A stretch of 64,000 nt of DNA from DASRDS01 sp035570055 (lineage in GTDB: Bacteria; Gemmatimonadota; Gemmatimonadetes; Gemmatimonadales; Gemmatimonadaceae), in assembly GCA_035570055.1 (NCBI GenBank), contig DATMLM010000094.1:57017-121016 (forward strand), in the 5' to 3' direction. Positions 43,431 to 51,234 of the stretch are shown here, piece by piece. The position numbers were made by a program, and so were the translations under genes. The first letter of the stretch is position 1. Every line of letters starts with the position of its first letter. The notes under the pieces were generated by a model. That model was not told the DNA's origin and searched no databases. It worked only from the letters and a program-made list of their open reading frames with translations.

Positions 43431-43992
43431 GATCGTGCAGGCGCTCCGATGTGATGTCGACGAGGATGCCGAGCGAGAAAACGCACTGTAGTACTGATCC
43501 ATCGGGAACGTCGTACTCCCACGAGTCCCACGGCCACCAGCCATCGTAGCGGTCGCAGTCTCCGAGCGAGGCCTGGGCTTCGGCTGTCGTGTCATAGCCA
43601 AGGCGAAGCGCGCGTCGCGCCGCATCGATGCTGAGCGGTGACACGCGTTCGGGCCGGCCCGGTACCCGGCGCACGATCTGGCAGGCTTTCCCGATGTCCC
43701 AATCGGGTCGATCATCGAAGAATGCAACCAGCAACTGATGATCCGGCCACAGCGTGAGCGGCCAGAGATAGGAGTCATCGCGGCGTTCGGCCGGCGGCCC
43801 GAACGCTTTCGTGTGGCCGTCGAGCGTCATAGGCACGCGTGCACTGTGGATGCGCCAAAATGCGTGGTCGGTGACGTCCCGATCGGCGCCACGCGCGACA
43901 AGCTGGGCCCAGACAGCCGGATAGGGCTTGAACGCGTGGGCGAGATACAGATCGAGATCAGGCAGTGGCCGTTTTATCCAATCGGTCGCCAT
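43381..43992 (-). CDS. Hypothetical protein
   Basis: 203 aa from the ATG at 43992 (MATDWIKRPLPDLDLYLAHAF). Soluble, rich in Trp and Asp (SYLWPLTLWPDHQLLVAFFDDRPDWDIGKAC, DGWWPWDSWEYDVPDG). I do not recognise the family. It starts 23 bases from the divergent LamG-like gene and its end overlaps the cyclophilin gene. Confidence 0.68.
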   Translation of the reverse strand: MATDWIKRPLPDLDLYLAHAFKPYPAVWAQLVARGADRDVTDHAFWRIHSARVPMTLDGHTKAFGPPAERRDDSYLWPLTLWPDHQLLVAFFDDRPDWDIGKACQIVRRVPGRPERVSPLSIDAARRALRLGYDTTAEAQASLGDCDRYDGWWPWDSWEYDVPDGSVLQCVFSLGILVDITSERLHDPISRRTHPVPTDPTSS

Positions 43993-44015
43993 ACTCGAAA
44001 CATACCGTCCGTCAA

Positions 44016-45170
44016 ATGCGACTCATCGTACTCGGCACGCTGGCCGTCGCCCGGGCCGCGGCGCAGGACGTTACGGTCCCCCTGACGCCCGACCGATGGA
44101 CGTCATACACGCTGTTCGAGCGTGACAAGTTGCCCGACAACAGCGTGAGATTCGCAACGCATCTCGGCAGACCGAGTCTGCTCGTCAGGAGCGGGTTTGC
44201 GTACGCGAGCGGCGTGAATTTCCGCAACGGGACGATCGACGCGGATGTCGCGACGTACGACAGCGGGGGATTCTACGGCATTGGATTTCACGTGGGGGAC
44301 CCCCACGAGCGCTACGAGATCGTGTTCTTCCGACCGCCGCACTTCGATCCGACGTTGCAGTACACGCCATCGTTCTACGACATGAATGCGTGGCAGTTCT
44401 TCCCGGTACCCGACTACGCGGGGTCACCTGACTTCCCTCAAGGACAGTGGGCGCACGTGCGGATCGTGGTCAAGGGTCTCGTGGCCTCGATCTACCTCGA
44501 CACGGCAACGACGCCGACGCTCGAAGTACACGATCTCGCCCTCGGCAGCGTCGGCGGCACGATCGGGATCTGGGGCCGTGCCGGCGGCGCCTACATCTCG
44601 AATCTGCGCTATCGGCCGGACACGACGACGTACGCGCTCGATCGCCAGCGCACGTTCGCGCCGGGCGCGATCACGGCCGGATGGTCGCTGTCGCAAGCCT
44701 TTCTCGCCTCGCGTCAAAATCCCGAGGTCTATCCGGACGTCCGCTCGCTACAGTGGCAGCCGGTCGAGGCCGAGCGCGAGGGGATTGTCATGATCGGCCG
44801 CTACCGGAAGGATCCGAGCACCGAGGGCGAGAAGCCGTTGCCCAATGGTCCGTCGGCGCGGACGCCGGCGACCGAAGTCGTTTTCGCGCGGAACACTGTC
44901 GTGTCCGATCGGGATGTCGTGCGAAAAATGTGGATCGGCTATAGCGACGACATCGTCGTCTATCTCAACGGCCGTCCGCTCTACGCGGGTCGCAACAGCA
45001 TGTCCTATCGCGACCCGTCGGCGCTGGGATTCTTCTATCCCTACGCGGACGCGGTCTTCTTGCCGCTCAAGAAAGGGCCGAACGAGTTGTTGCTCGCGGT
45101 CAGCGAGGCGACGGCTGGTTGGGGGTTCATGGCGCGCTTTGACCCACCATCTCTGTCCGGCGCTCCATGA
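44016..45170 (+). CDS. Secreted LamG-like (concanavalin A-like) protein
   Basis: 384 aa from the ATG at 44016, which gives a good signal peptide (MRLIVLGTLAVARAAAQ). Residues 20-215 form a concanavalin-like sandwich (YASGVNFRNGTIDADVATYDSGGFYGIGFHV, GQWAHVRIVVKGLVASIYLD, GGTIGIWGRAGGAYISNLRY), as in glycan-binding or 3-keto-glycoside hydrolase proteins. The last 170 residues are a second beta-rich domain ending FMARFDPPSL. Likely periplasmic or surface glycan binding. Its 3' end overlaps the convergent AraC regulator by 44 bases. Confidence 0.85.
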   Translation: MRLIVLGTLAVARAAAQDVTVPLTPDRWTSYTLFERDKLPDNSVRFATHLGRPSLLVRSGFAYASGVNFRNGTIDADVATYDSGGFYGIGFHVGDPHERYEIVFFRPPHFDPTLQYTPSFYDMNAWQFFPVPDYAGSPDFPQGQWAHVRIVVKGLVASIYLDTATTPTLEVHDLALGSVGGTIGIWGRAGGAYISNLRYRPDTTTYALDRQRTFAPGAITAGWSLSQAFLASRQNPEVYPDVRSLQWQPVEAEREGIVMIGRYRKDPSTEGEKPLPNGPSARTPATEVVFARNTVVSDRDVVRKMWIGYSDDIVVYLNGRPLYAGRNSMSYRDPSALGFFYPYADAVFLPLKKGPNELLLAVSEATAGWGFMARFDPPSLSGAP

Positions 45171-45894
45171 GGATTTCACCGGGCGTGAGGCCACAGAGCG
45201 CGTGGCATTCGCGAATGAGATGTGACTGATCGTAGAACCCGCTATCCGCTGCCACTTTCGCCCACGATATGGGCTGCGCCGCCGGATACGCATCGGCGAT
45301 CGTTACGGCCCGCAGCAGCCTTACCGTACGCGCGTACATCTTGGGCGTGACGCCGGCTTGGCGCTCGACTTCGCGTCTCAAGTGCCGTGGCGAGACATTG
45401 AGCCGGTCGGCGACCTGCTCGACCGCGCACTGCCCTCTCGTCCATCGCACGATGTCGAGCGCCCGCGCCGCCACGGGGGCCGCGCGAGGCCGCGGTGCGA
45501 CGTTCGCGACCAGCAGATCGGTCGCCTCCTCGATCGACAGGGTGTGAGAGAGGCGGTCGAGGACTACCCGTGCCAGGCGCGGGAGCTGGTCCAACACCGC
45601 ATCGCTCCATTCGAGCTTTACCTTCAACGCAACGATCTCGCGCCCCGGCTCGAACCCTGCGACGACCGGCGTCGCGATCGGGCCGCCGACGACGAGTGTT
45701 GGCTCACATACGTGCCCGGCGGCATCCCTGAGATACGCGAGCTGGATATTCACCGCCAGATCGGGCAGCACCCGGTGCACTGCTTCCTGATGCTCGCTCG
45801 GCGTCTTGTAGGTCCACACGGCCTCGCAATACGGTGCCAGCGCGGCAGGGGCCGAGTACTCGAGATAGCCGCCGAGTCGATGCTGGAGGACCAT
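45127..45894 (-). CDS. AraC family regulator (DUF6597-like N-terminus)
   Basis: 255 aa from the ATG at 45894 (MVLQHRLGGYLEYSAP). The N-terminal 130 residues are of the DUF6597 type (APYCEAVWTYKTPS, HRVLPDLAVNIQLAY); the C-terminal domain has CAVEQVADRLNVSPRHLRREVERQAGVTPK and the second helix-turn-helix ISWAKVAADSGFYDQSHLIRECHALCGLTPGEIL. A degraded fragment of a similar regulator lies 3.3 kb away inside the genomic island. Neighbouring tRNA-Pro starts 33 bases upstream on the other strand. Confidence 0.9.
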   Translation of the reverse strand: MVLQHRLGGYLEYSAPAALAPYCEAVWTYKTPSEHQEAVHRVLPDLAVNIQLAYLRDAAGHVCEPTLVVGGPIATPVVAGFEPGREIVALKVKLEWSDAVLDQLPRLARVVLDRLSHTLSIEEATDLLVANVAPRPRAAPVAARALDIVRWTRGQCAVEQVADRLNVSPRHLRREVERQAGVTPKMYARTVRLLRAVTIADAYPAAQPISWAKVAADSGFYDQSHLIRECHALCGLTPGEILMERRTEMVGQSAP

Positions 45895-45926
45895 ATGGCA
45901 ACAAGTTACCTTCCCGACGTTAGGTA

Positions 45927-46000
45927 CGGGACGTAGCGCAGCCCGGTAGCGCACCTGAATGGGGTTCAGGGGGTCGCGGGTTCAAATCCCGCCGTCCCGA
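45927..46000 (+). tRNA. tRNA-Pro (anticodon GGG)
   Basis: A 74-base tRNA with acceptor arms CGGGACG/CGTCCCG, a D-arm (TAGCGCAGCCCGGTAGCGC), an anticodon arm CCTGA-ATGGGGT-TCAGG with GGG as anticodon, and the T-arm GCGGGTTCAAATCCCGC. Discriminator A; CCA is not encoded. It is the attachment site of the island that follows: its last 44 bases are repeated at 51132. Confidence 0.95.
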
Positions 46001-46004
46001 TTGA
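45957..46004 (+). repeat. Left attachment repeat (attL) within tRNA-Pro
   Basis: 48 bases from the anticodon stem of tRNA-Pro to four bases past its discriminator. Identical to 51132-51179. Beyond the repeat the two sites still resemble each other weakly (TTATAAAGACTTACG versus TTACGAGGACTTAAC). Confidence 0.92.
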
Positions 46005-46030
46005 TTTATAAAGACTTACGATTTGCAAGA

Positions 46031-46993
46031 TTAACGGGGGCCCGTTGGGGGCCCGTTTCTCGCACCAACCGCGCAGTCTCGAAGCTTCCGCTCCTCGCTC
46101 ATCACGGCGAGGAGCGTTTCGTTATCTGACCGCGCGTAGCACGTGAGCAATGTCACCGTGTCTTTCCACCCGCCAGCTTCGGCAACGTCCGTAATCGAGA
46201 GGTGCTTTCGCTCCGTTGCCCACTTTCGCCGATACGGGTGCCATAGTCCGCCGTCCAGCTTCTTAAGTCCTGCTTTCTTCTCAGCATGCGCTAGCCACTT
46301 GTCGAACAGATGGCGATCCATCGCCTTCGTCGCGTCGTGCTCGGCGCCGAACACCAAACCGGCAACCGCACGCAGCTCGCGCTGAAAGCGCCGCAGCTCG
46401 TCGAGCAGCCGAACGGGCACAGGCACGATAGCCTCTCGGCGTTTCTTGTCCGCTTCGGCACGCCAGCGAATCGTGCCGGCGTTCCAGTCAACGTCTTCCC
46501 ACCGCAGCTGCCTGATCGAACCGAGCCGCCGTCCAGTTGCCTCGGCGAGTACCAGGGCCAGCTCGATCTTGACCCACCGTACTCGATCGCCTTCTGTCTC
46601 GGCTTGCGCGGCCAGCTCGTGCAACGCCGCGCGAGTGGCGAGATATCGATCCCCGGCGTGACGACGTCCGCGCGAAAGGGACCGGAACTCCGGAAGCTGA
46701 GGCATGAGCTCAAGATCTGCGAACGGGATCTCGTAGAACAGACAACCATGCTCCGGTGCGCCGATAACGGAATCGTCGAGGACGTACCACTCGATGGAAC
46801 CCGGCCAAGCCTCCGCGGCACTCCAGGCGATGGTTTTGGAACGCGTGCCTTGAGGTAGATCACGGCCGGTGTAGCAGTGCTCGTCAAGCCAGGCATCGAA
46901 CTGTGGACCGGCCATTTGCCTGGCTCGTTCGCGTTCGATCGTGCGCGCGAGAGTTCGGATGGTCCGGTATAGAACTGCACGACCCTCAAACAT
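46031..46993 (-). CDS. Tyrosine recombinase (integrase)
   Basis: 320 aa, reading toward the tRNA. The catalytic domain shows the first Arg in EATGRRLGSIRQLRWEDVD, HPYRRKW (HxxR), GGWKD in the third position and the nucleophile Tyr in LLTCYARSDNE. The N-terminal part is basic and helical. It should integrate and excise the island between the two tRNA-Pro repeats. Its last eight codons are the GGGGGCCC repeat that recurs at 51004. A promoter overlapping a long inverted repeat lies about 90 bases upstream. Confidence 0.92.
   Translation of the reverse strand: MFEGRAVLYRTIRTLARTIERERARQMAGPQFDAWLDEHCYTGRDLPQGTRSKTIAWSAAEAWPGSIEWYVLDDSVIGAPEHGCLFYEIPFADLELMPQLPEFRSLSRGRRHAGDRYLATRAALHELAAQAETEGDRVRWVKIELALVLAEATGRRLGSIRQLRWEDVDWNAGTIRWRAEADKKRREAIVPVPVRLLDELRRFQRELRAVAGLVFGAEHDATKAMDRHLFDKWLAHAEKKAGLKKLDGGLWHPYRRKWATERKHLSITDVAEAGGWKDTVTLLTCYARSDNETLLAVMSEERKLRDCAVGARNGPPTGPR
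46035..46059 (+). repeat. GGGGGCCCGTT double-word repeat, copy 1
   Basis: Two tandem GGGGGCCCGTT words forming a potential 6-bp GGGCCC hairpin. Here they encode the C-terminus of the integrase on the minus strand. The same 25-base string, with one extra T, occurs at 51004-51029 near the other island end, where no gene uses it. Confidence 0.7.
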
Positions 46994-47052
46994 GACTAAC
47001 CCTCCGTGAGCCCTAGGTCACCGTCGCGGCATCGGCGGCGATCTAGGCCCTG

Positions 47053-47114
47053 CAACAGGTGAACTATTGGCATGTGGAATACAATAGCGTACATGCCAAT
47101 AGTGTCAACTGTTG
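47053..47114. promoter_or_regulatory. Inverted-repeat operator over the integrase promoter
   Basis: A perfect 13-base inverted repeat (ACTATTGGCATGT at 47063-47075, ACATGCCAATAGT at 47091-47103) extends with one mismatch and a 1-base bulge to arms of about 23 bases (CAACAGGTGA / TCAACTGTTG). On the minus strand TTGACA (47103-47108) and TATTGT (47081-47086) with a 16-base spacer form a good sigma-70 promoter for the integrase; both boxes fall within the repeat. A DNA-binding protein sitting here would shut off the integrase. The island's own HTH protein is encoded 80 bases away. Confidence 0.75.
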
Positions 47115-47193
47115 CTCGGAGGGAGATTAGTCGAGTGTCGCGGCTCAGATCGCTGGATTGCGCACTTGGTCATTCCCTTACTGAGGACGCAGG

Positions 47194-47436
47194 GTGGTCC
47201 GACTGCGGGTGGCAGAACTGCTTCGGCAGCGTGGCTTGAAGCCTTACGACCTGATAACGGGTGCTGGCTTCAGTCCGCACGCCAGCTATAAGCTGGCCAC
47301 CGAGGATGGACGATTCGAGCGGATCGGTGCTGACACCATCGACCGCCTGTGTGCATTTTTCGGCGTCGCGCCGGGTGATTTATTCGCAAGGGATGCGGAA
47401 ACTGGAGCGCGGCGCCGGCAGACGCGATCGCGCTAG
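47194..47436 (+). CDS. XRE/Cro-type HTH regulator of the island
   Basis: 80 aa, beginning with the GTG at 47194 behind GAGG (about 9-10 bases). The whole protein is a short lambda-repressor-like domain: VRLRVAELLRQRGLKPYDLITGAGFSPHASYKLAT (helices 1-3) and RIGADTIDRLCAFFGVAPGDLF (helix 4-5), then a basic tail RRRQTRSR. It is divergent from the integrase and is the obvious candidate to bind the inverted repeat between them. Confidence 0.85.
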   Translation: MVRLRVAELLRQRGLKPYDLITGAGFSPHASYKLATEDGRFERIGADTIDRLCAFFGVAPGDLFARDAETGARRRQTRSR

Positions 47437-47452
47437 CGAATCTCACCACTAA

Positions 47453-47767
47453 ATGGCGATTGCCCCACACCTGTCTAGGTGGCTACGTTGGTTTGACGCG
47501 TTCGATCGACACCTCAAGCCTCGGGCGGATTATGTACCAGCTTTCGCCTTGGAATTACGCTGCAATGCAGGCCGGTATACGTGCACATTACTATCAGCCG
47601 CGCTATGTGACGCTGATAAGGCCAGTTATACGTCCGCGTGTCGGGCCTATAAGGTATTCGCGGAGCCATTCTGGGGCCGCTTAGCAGCCGCGATGAAAGC
47701 AATTCTGGCACAGCGGTGCCCAGAGCAACTGGAGCTTTTCCGACCACTTGGGGGGGTAGTCACATGA
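47453..47767 (+). CDS. Hypothetical island protein
   Basis: 104 aa from the ATG at 47453 (MAIAPHLSRWLRWFDAFDRHLKPRADYVPAF). Contains three Cys and a helical C-terminal half (CRAYKVFAEPFWGRLAAAMKAILAQRC). Its stop overlaps the ATG of the DUF433 gene (47764-47767), which supports it being translated. No family recognised. Confidence 0.5.
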   Translation: MAIAPHLSRWLRWFDAFDRHLKPRADYVPAFALELRCNAGRYTCTLLSAALCDADKASYTSACRAYKVFAEPFWGRLAAAMKAILAQRCPEQLELFRPLGGVVT

Positions 47768-48009
47768 GCAACATGCGCTGGGAAGACTTCATAACGGCAG
47801 ATCCTGAGGTCATGACCGGCAAGCCCGTGGTCAAGGGAACCAGGTTGACCGTGGACTTCGTGCTCGACCTCATGGCCGGAGGAACGTCCGAGGCGGAGAT
47901 TTTGCGCAATTATCCGCGCCTTACAACAGACGCGATTCACGCGTGTCTGGCCTATGCAAGCGAAGCCGTGCAGCTAGCGCGCGACGTGCCTATACGCGCC
48001 CACGCTTAG
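47764..48009 (+). CDS. DUF433 antitoxin-like protein
   Basis: 81 aa. The DUF433 signature is complete: FITADPEVMTGKPVVKGTRLTVDFVLDLMAGG, then SEAEILRNYPRLTTDAIHACLAYA, a helix-turn-helix-like DNA-binding fold. DUF433 proteins are usually encoded just before a DUF5615 PIN-like protein and act as the antitoxin; the same order is seen here with an 11-base gap. Confidence 0.9.
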   Translation: MSNMRWEDFITADPEVMTGKPVVKGTRLTVDFVLDLMAGGTSEAEILRNYPRLTTDAIHACLAYASEAVQLARDVPIRAHA

Positions 48010-48020
48010 ACAGGTCAGCC

Positions 48021-48392
48021 GTGGGACGATTTCTCGCCGATGAGAATGTGCCGGCGGACGCGATCGACGGGTTACGGGCAGCCGGCCACGACGTTCTGTG
48101 GATCACTACGGGTTTCGCCGGCCTGACGGACCAGGCGGTGCTGGCGAAGGCTGTCGAGGAACAGCGTGTTCTTCTGACCTTTGATAAAGATTTCGGTGAG
48201 CTGGTGTTTCGAGGACAGCGACCAGCTTGCGGAGTCGTGTTATTCCGGACCGGACCGGCCACCGTCGGCGCTTTAGTCACGCTCATATTGACTGTCATCG
48301 CCAGCGGCTCCGATTGGGCCGGGCAGCGTGGTGAAAGGCAGCCGATTGCGAAGAGTGCCACTGCCACGGCCTATGTAGCGTCTACCGAGTGA
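48021..48392 (+). CDS. DUF5615 PIN-like toxin
   Basis: 123 aa from the GTG at 48021 (VGRFLADENVPADAI). PIN-like motifs: FLADENVP at the N-terminus with the first acidic pair, VLWITTGFAGLTDQAVLAKA and RVLLTFDKDFGELVFRG with the second and third Asp. The C-terminal tail (SDWAGQRGERQPIAKSATATAYVASTE) looks unconserved. Together with DUF433 it forms a probable toxin-antitoxin module that may stabilise the island. Confidence 0.88.
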   Translation: MGRFLADENVPADAIDGLRAAGHDVLWITTGFAGLTDQAVLAKAVEEQRVLLTFDKDFGELVFRGQRPACGVVLFRTGPATVGALVTLILTVIASGSDWAGQRGERQPIAKSATATAYVASTE

Positions 48393-48490
48393 CTCTCTGA
48401 TGGCCGCTTCCCGCTTCGTCGCATAAGAGGGACACCGGGAGGTCTCCGCCCAAGGGATCGTAAGCGACTCCTACGCCGACCTACCGCCTG

Positions 48491-48600
48491 GTAGGGGCTT
48501 GCGCCAGTTGCGGGTATTACGACCGGTCGCACATGATCCGGAGTTCAACGCCCTGGCCGGCTCCCGGCCGAACGAATTGATTCGTGAGGTGACCGCTTGA
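48491..48600 (+). pseudogene. 3' remnant of an AraC-family regulator (frameshifted)
   Basis: Frame 1 gives ASCGYYDRSHMIR (about 48503-48541); after a one-base deletion at 48541 the next frame gives EFNALAGSRPNELIREVTA and a stop at 48598. Joined, they read CGYYDRSHMI-REFNALAG.RPNEL, the second helix-turn-helix of AraC proteins (compare GFYDQSHLIRECHALCGLTPGEIL at 45127-45894). Everything upstream is lost. The permease gene starts inside its last codon. Confidence 0.75.
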
Positions 48601-50981
48601 GGTTAGCGTTGCGTCGCTTGCTCTCGAGTCCCGCGTTCACGATCGCAGCGACATTCACCATGGCGATCGCGATCGGCGCGACCGCATCTGTGTTTGGGCT
48701 CGTTGACGGGGTGCTGCTCAAGGCATTCCCGTATCGCGATCCGGATCGTGTGCTGACGATTTGGGAGCGCAATCCCGCCATGCAGCTCCCGAAGGTCTTC
48801 CTCATGGTGGCCGACTACCTCGACCTGCGGGCCCAGAGCCACGACTTCGCGGATCTCGCCGCGTCCACGGGCGACGACGAGGGCACGGTGACGGGCCAAG
48901 GGGCGCCGGAGCGCGTGTCCGCGCTTTCCGTGACCCCGAACTACTTCTCGGTGCTAGGCCTCACGCCGGTCCTCGGCCGAGGGTTGGCGTCGGACTCGAG
49001 CGGCCCTGACGAGGTCGTGATTGGATACGGCTTCTGGCAACGGCGGTTCGGTGGCGCGCGATCGGTTCTCGGCAGGCCACTCACGATCGACGACCACCCG
49101 TACACCATCGTGGGGGTGGCGCCGCCCGGCCTTACCCACGAGGTCGAGCTCTGGGTGCGGTGGCGATTCGGACCCAATGATGTGTTGCGCGGCGGTGCGC
49201 ACTTTGCTCAGGTCTATGGCCGACTCGCTACTGGCGTGACACCGGAGGCGGCGCGGCGCGAGCTGAATGTGATCGGCGGGCGGCTCGCCATAGCGTACCC
49301 TCAGACGAACCAGGGTTGGTCCATATTCGCGTTGTCGCTTCCGGACCAGCTCGTGGGTGACGTGAGACCAGCGCTGACCATGTTGCTGGCCGCGGCGGCG
49401 TGCGTGTTGCTGATCGGCGCCGCGAATCTCGCCAACCTCTTTCTCGTGCGGAATTTGGCGCGCGAACGCGAGCTGGCGATGCGCGCCGCACTCGGCGCAA
49501 CGCGCGGCCGCCTGGTGCGCGAGCTGATCGCCGAAGCGTTGGTGCTCGGTACCGGCGCGGCGACCATCGGCGTCGCTCTGGCGGTTGCCGGTGTCGGGGC
49601 CTTACGCGCGTTGGCGCCAACGGGGGTATTCGCGCTTCCGCGCGTAGGGAACATCGCCGTTGATGGCCGCGTCGTCGCATTCTGCATACTCACGACGATG
49701 GTGACCGTGGTCATCTTCGGCGTCCTTCCGGCCTGGCACGCGTCAGGTGGAAATCCCGCCGGAGCGATCAAGGAGGGAGCGCGCGGGACGGCCTCCGGGC
49801 GGCAGCATCGCGTGCAGGATGTCCTCGTCGTACTGCAGGTGGCGATCGCGCTCGTGCTCCTGACGGGTGCCGGACTCCTGGCGGAGACTTTTGCGCGCTT
49901 CGAGCATGCCGATTTGGGCTTCCGGCCGGACGGGGTGCTTACGGCACACGTCGCGCTGTCCGCAGAACGGTATCCGACCGCGGAACGAGAGGCCGCATTC
50001 GGCGCCCAGCTCACCGAGCTGCTCGCCGCGCAGCCGGGCGTCTTGTCGGCGAGCGTCAGCTCGGCGCTGCCAAGCAATCCGACGATCCGATGGGTCTTCC
50101 ACATCGCTGGGGATCCCGCGCCCGACCCGGGCAAGGAACCGACCTTGAGGCCCTACTTCATTGCCCCGGATTACTTCCGCACGATGGGCATCACGTTGCT
50201 GCACGGCCGTGGCGTGGTGCCATCCGATGGCGCCCACGCCGTCAAGGTCGCCGTTATCGATGAGCGCACGGCGCGTCGGTTTTTCGCGGGCCGCGATCCG
50301 ATCGGCCGGCGCCTCGTGATCCCATGGACGGCGGATACAATGGAGATCGTCGGTGTCACCGCATCCATCCGACAGGGCGGCCTCAAGGCCGATGACGTGC
50401 CGGTGATGTACGTACCGTACGCGCAGATCCCGTGGCGCCTCAACACCTTCGCGATCGCCGTGCGGACGCACGGCGAGCCCGAAGCGCTGACCGCGACGCT
50501 TCAACGCACGGTCTCGAGGCTAGACCCGCTGGCTCCCGTGTCCCAAATTGAATCGTTGAGCGCGCACGTAGTTGAATGGGTCGGAACGGCGCGCTTCTCG
50601 ACATTCCTCGCGTCGCTTTTTGCGACGGTCGCCCTGATCCTCGGCATGGTCGGGATCTATAGCGTTCTCTCCTACATCGTCAGACAGCGTCGGCGCGAGA
50701 TCGGTCTCCGTCTCGCGCTCGGCGCCACGCGCGCCCACGTGATAGGCGACGTGCTGCGCCATGCGCTCCTCCTGGCTGGCGCCGGGATCGTGTCCGGCTC
50801 TGTAGTCGCCTGGTGGTTGACCCGAGGGTTGGCCGGACTCTTCGTCGGGATCAATCCCCACGATCCGATCATCTTCGCCGGCGCCGCGCTACTCTTCGCT
50901 CTCGTGACCGTGTCGGCCGCGGTGATTCCCGCGTTCCGCACGACGCGCGTGAGTCCCACCGTGGCGCTACAGGACGGGTAA
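48597..50981 (+). CDS. ADOP-type ABC transporter permease (duplicated MacB/FtsX)
   Basis: 794 aa from the TTG at 48597 with GAGGTGA just upstream. Two copies of an extracytoplasmic MacB core plus FtsX domains: a first helix (FTIAATFTMAIAIGATASVFGLVDGVLLKA), FtsX helices (LLAAAACVLLIGAANLANLFLVR, ELAMRAALGATRGRLVREL), a middle repeat (QDVLVVLQVAIALVLLTGAGLL) and a C-terminal set (LASLFATVALILGMVGIYSVLSYIVRQRRREIGLRLALGATRAHV) ending TTRVSPTVALQDG. Permeases of this kind are abundant in Acidobacteria and Gemmatimonadota. No ATPase gene is adjacent. It is the largest cargo of the island. Confidence 0.92.
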   Translation: MRLALRRLLSSPAFTIAATFTMAIAIGATASVFGLVDGVLLKAFPYRDPDRVLTIWERNPAMQLPKVFLMVADYLDLRAQSHDFADLAASTGDDEGTVTGQGAPERVSALSVTPNYFSVLGLTPVLGRGLASDSSGPDEVVIGYGFWQRRFGGARSVLGRPLTIDDHPYTIVGVAPPGLTHEVELWVRWRFGPNDVLRGGAHFAQVYGRLATGVTPEAARRELNVIGGRLAIAYPQTNQGWSIFALSLPDQLVGDVRPALTMLLAAAACVLLIGAANLANLFLVRNLARERELAMRAALGATRGRLVRELIAEALVLGTGAATIGVALAVAGVGALRALAPTGVFALPRVGNIAVDGRVVAFCILTTMVTVVIFGVLPAWHASGGNPAGAIKEGARGTASGRQHRVQDVLVVLQVAIALVLLTGAGLLAETFARFEHADLGFRPDGVLTAHVALSAERYPTAEREAAFGAQLTELLAAQPGVLSASVSSALPSNPTIRWVFHIAGDPAPDPGKEPTLRPYFIAPDYFRTMGITLLHGRGVVPSDGAHAVKVAVIDERTARRFFAGRDPIGRRLVIPWTADTMEIVGVTASIRQGGLKADDVPVMYVPYAQIPWRLNTFAIAVRTHGEPEALTATLQRTVSRLDPLAPVSQIESLSAHVVEWVGTARFSTFLASLFATVALILGMVGIYSVLSYIVRQRRREIGLRLALGATRAHVIGDVLRHALLLAGAGIVSGSVVAWWLTRGLAGLFVGINPHDPIIFAGAALLFALVTVSAAVIPAFRTTRVSPTVALQDG

Positions 50982-51131
50982 GAAATCTGGCGCTCCGCTA
51001 CAGCGGGGGCCCGTTTGGGGGCCCGTTTCCGCCGGCAGGCGCCGACATTTGGGCGTTGAAGATCGGGCCCGACGCCCGGTTTTCACTCTGAACGGCGCCA
51101 AACTATGTTGTTGATGTCGTCCCCGAGAACC
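50982..51131. other. Non-coding right end of the island
   Basis: 150 bases between the permease stop and the right attachment repeat, holding only the second GGGGGCCC double word. I see no gene here. Confidence 0.5.
51004..51029 (+). repeat. GGGGGCCCGTT double-word repeat, copy 2
   Basis: Same as 46035-46059 with one extra T between the two words, in the same orientation. Not within a gene here. It could be the leftover of another integrase 3' end or a terminator-like hairpin after the permease. Confidence 0.65.
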
Positions 51132-51179
51132 GAATGGGGTTCAGGGGGTCGCGGGTTCAAATCCCGCCGTCCCGATTGA
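51132..51179 (+). repeat. Right attachment repeat (attR), partial tRNA-Pro
   Basis: 48 bases identical to the 3' half of tRNA-Pro plus four flanking bases. The 5' half of a tRNA is absent upstream, so this copy is not functional; it marks the right junction of the island. Confidence 0.92.
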
Positions 51180-51234
51180 GTTACGAGGACTTAACAACTC
51201 GCTGATAGTCGAGGCCTTCGTGGATCCGCTCCGG

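Larger units (their letters stand above)
45957..51179. mobile_element. 5.2-kb genomic island integrated at tRNA-Pro
   Basis: A classical tRNA-integrated island. The left end lies in the intact tRNA-Pro, the tyrosine integrase is the first gene, and the right end is a 48-base direct copy of the tRNA 3' half. Cargo: integrase, HTH regulator, an unknown 104-aa protein, a DUF433/DUF5615 pair, an AraC remnant and an ADOP permease. It carries no replication or transfer genes, so it is either a small mobilisable element or a decayed one. Confidence 0.85.

Noticed and set aside
51132..51179. Second tRNA-Pro gene
   Set aside because: Only the 3' half is present; no D-arm or 5' acceptor strand precedes it.
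45957..51179. Prophage
   Set aside because: No capsid, terminase, tail or lysis genes; only an integrase and a few cargo genes.
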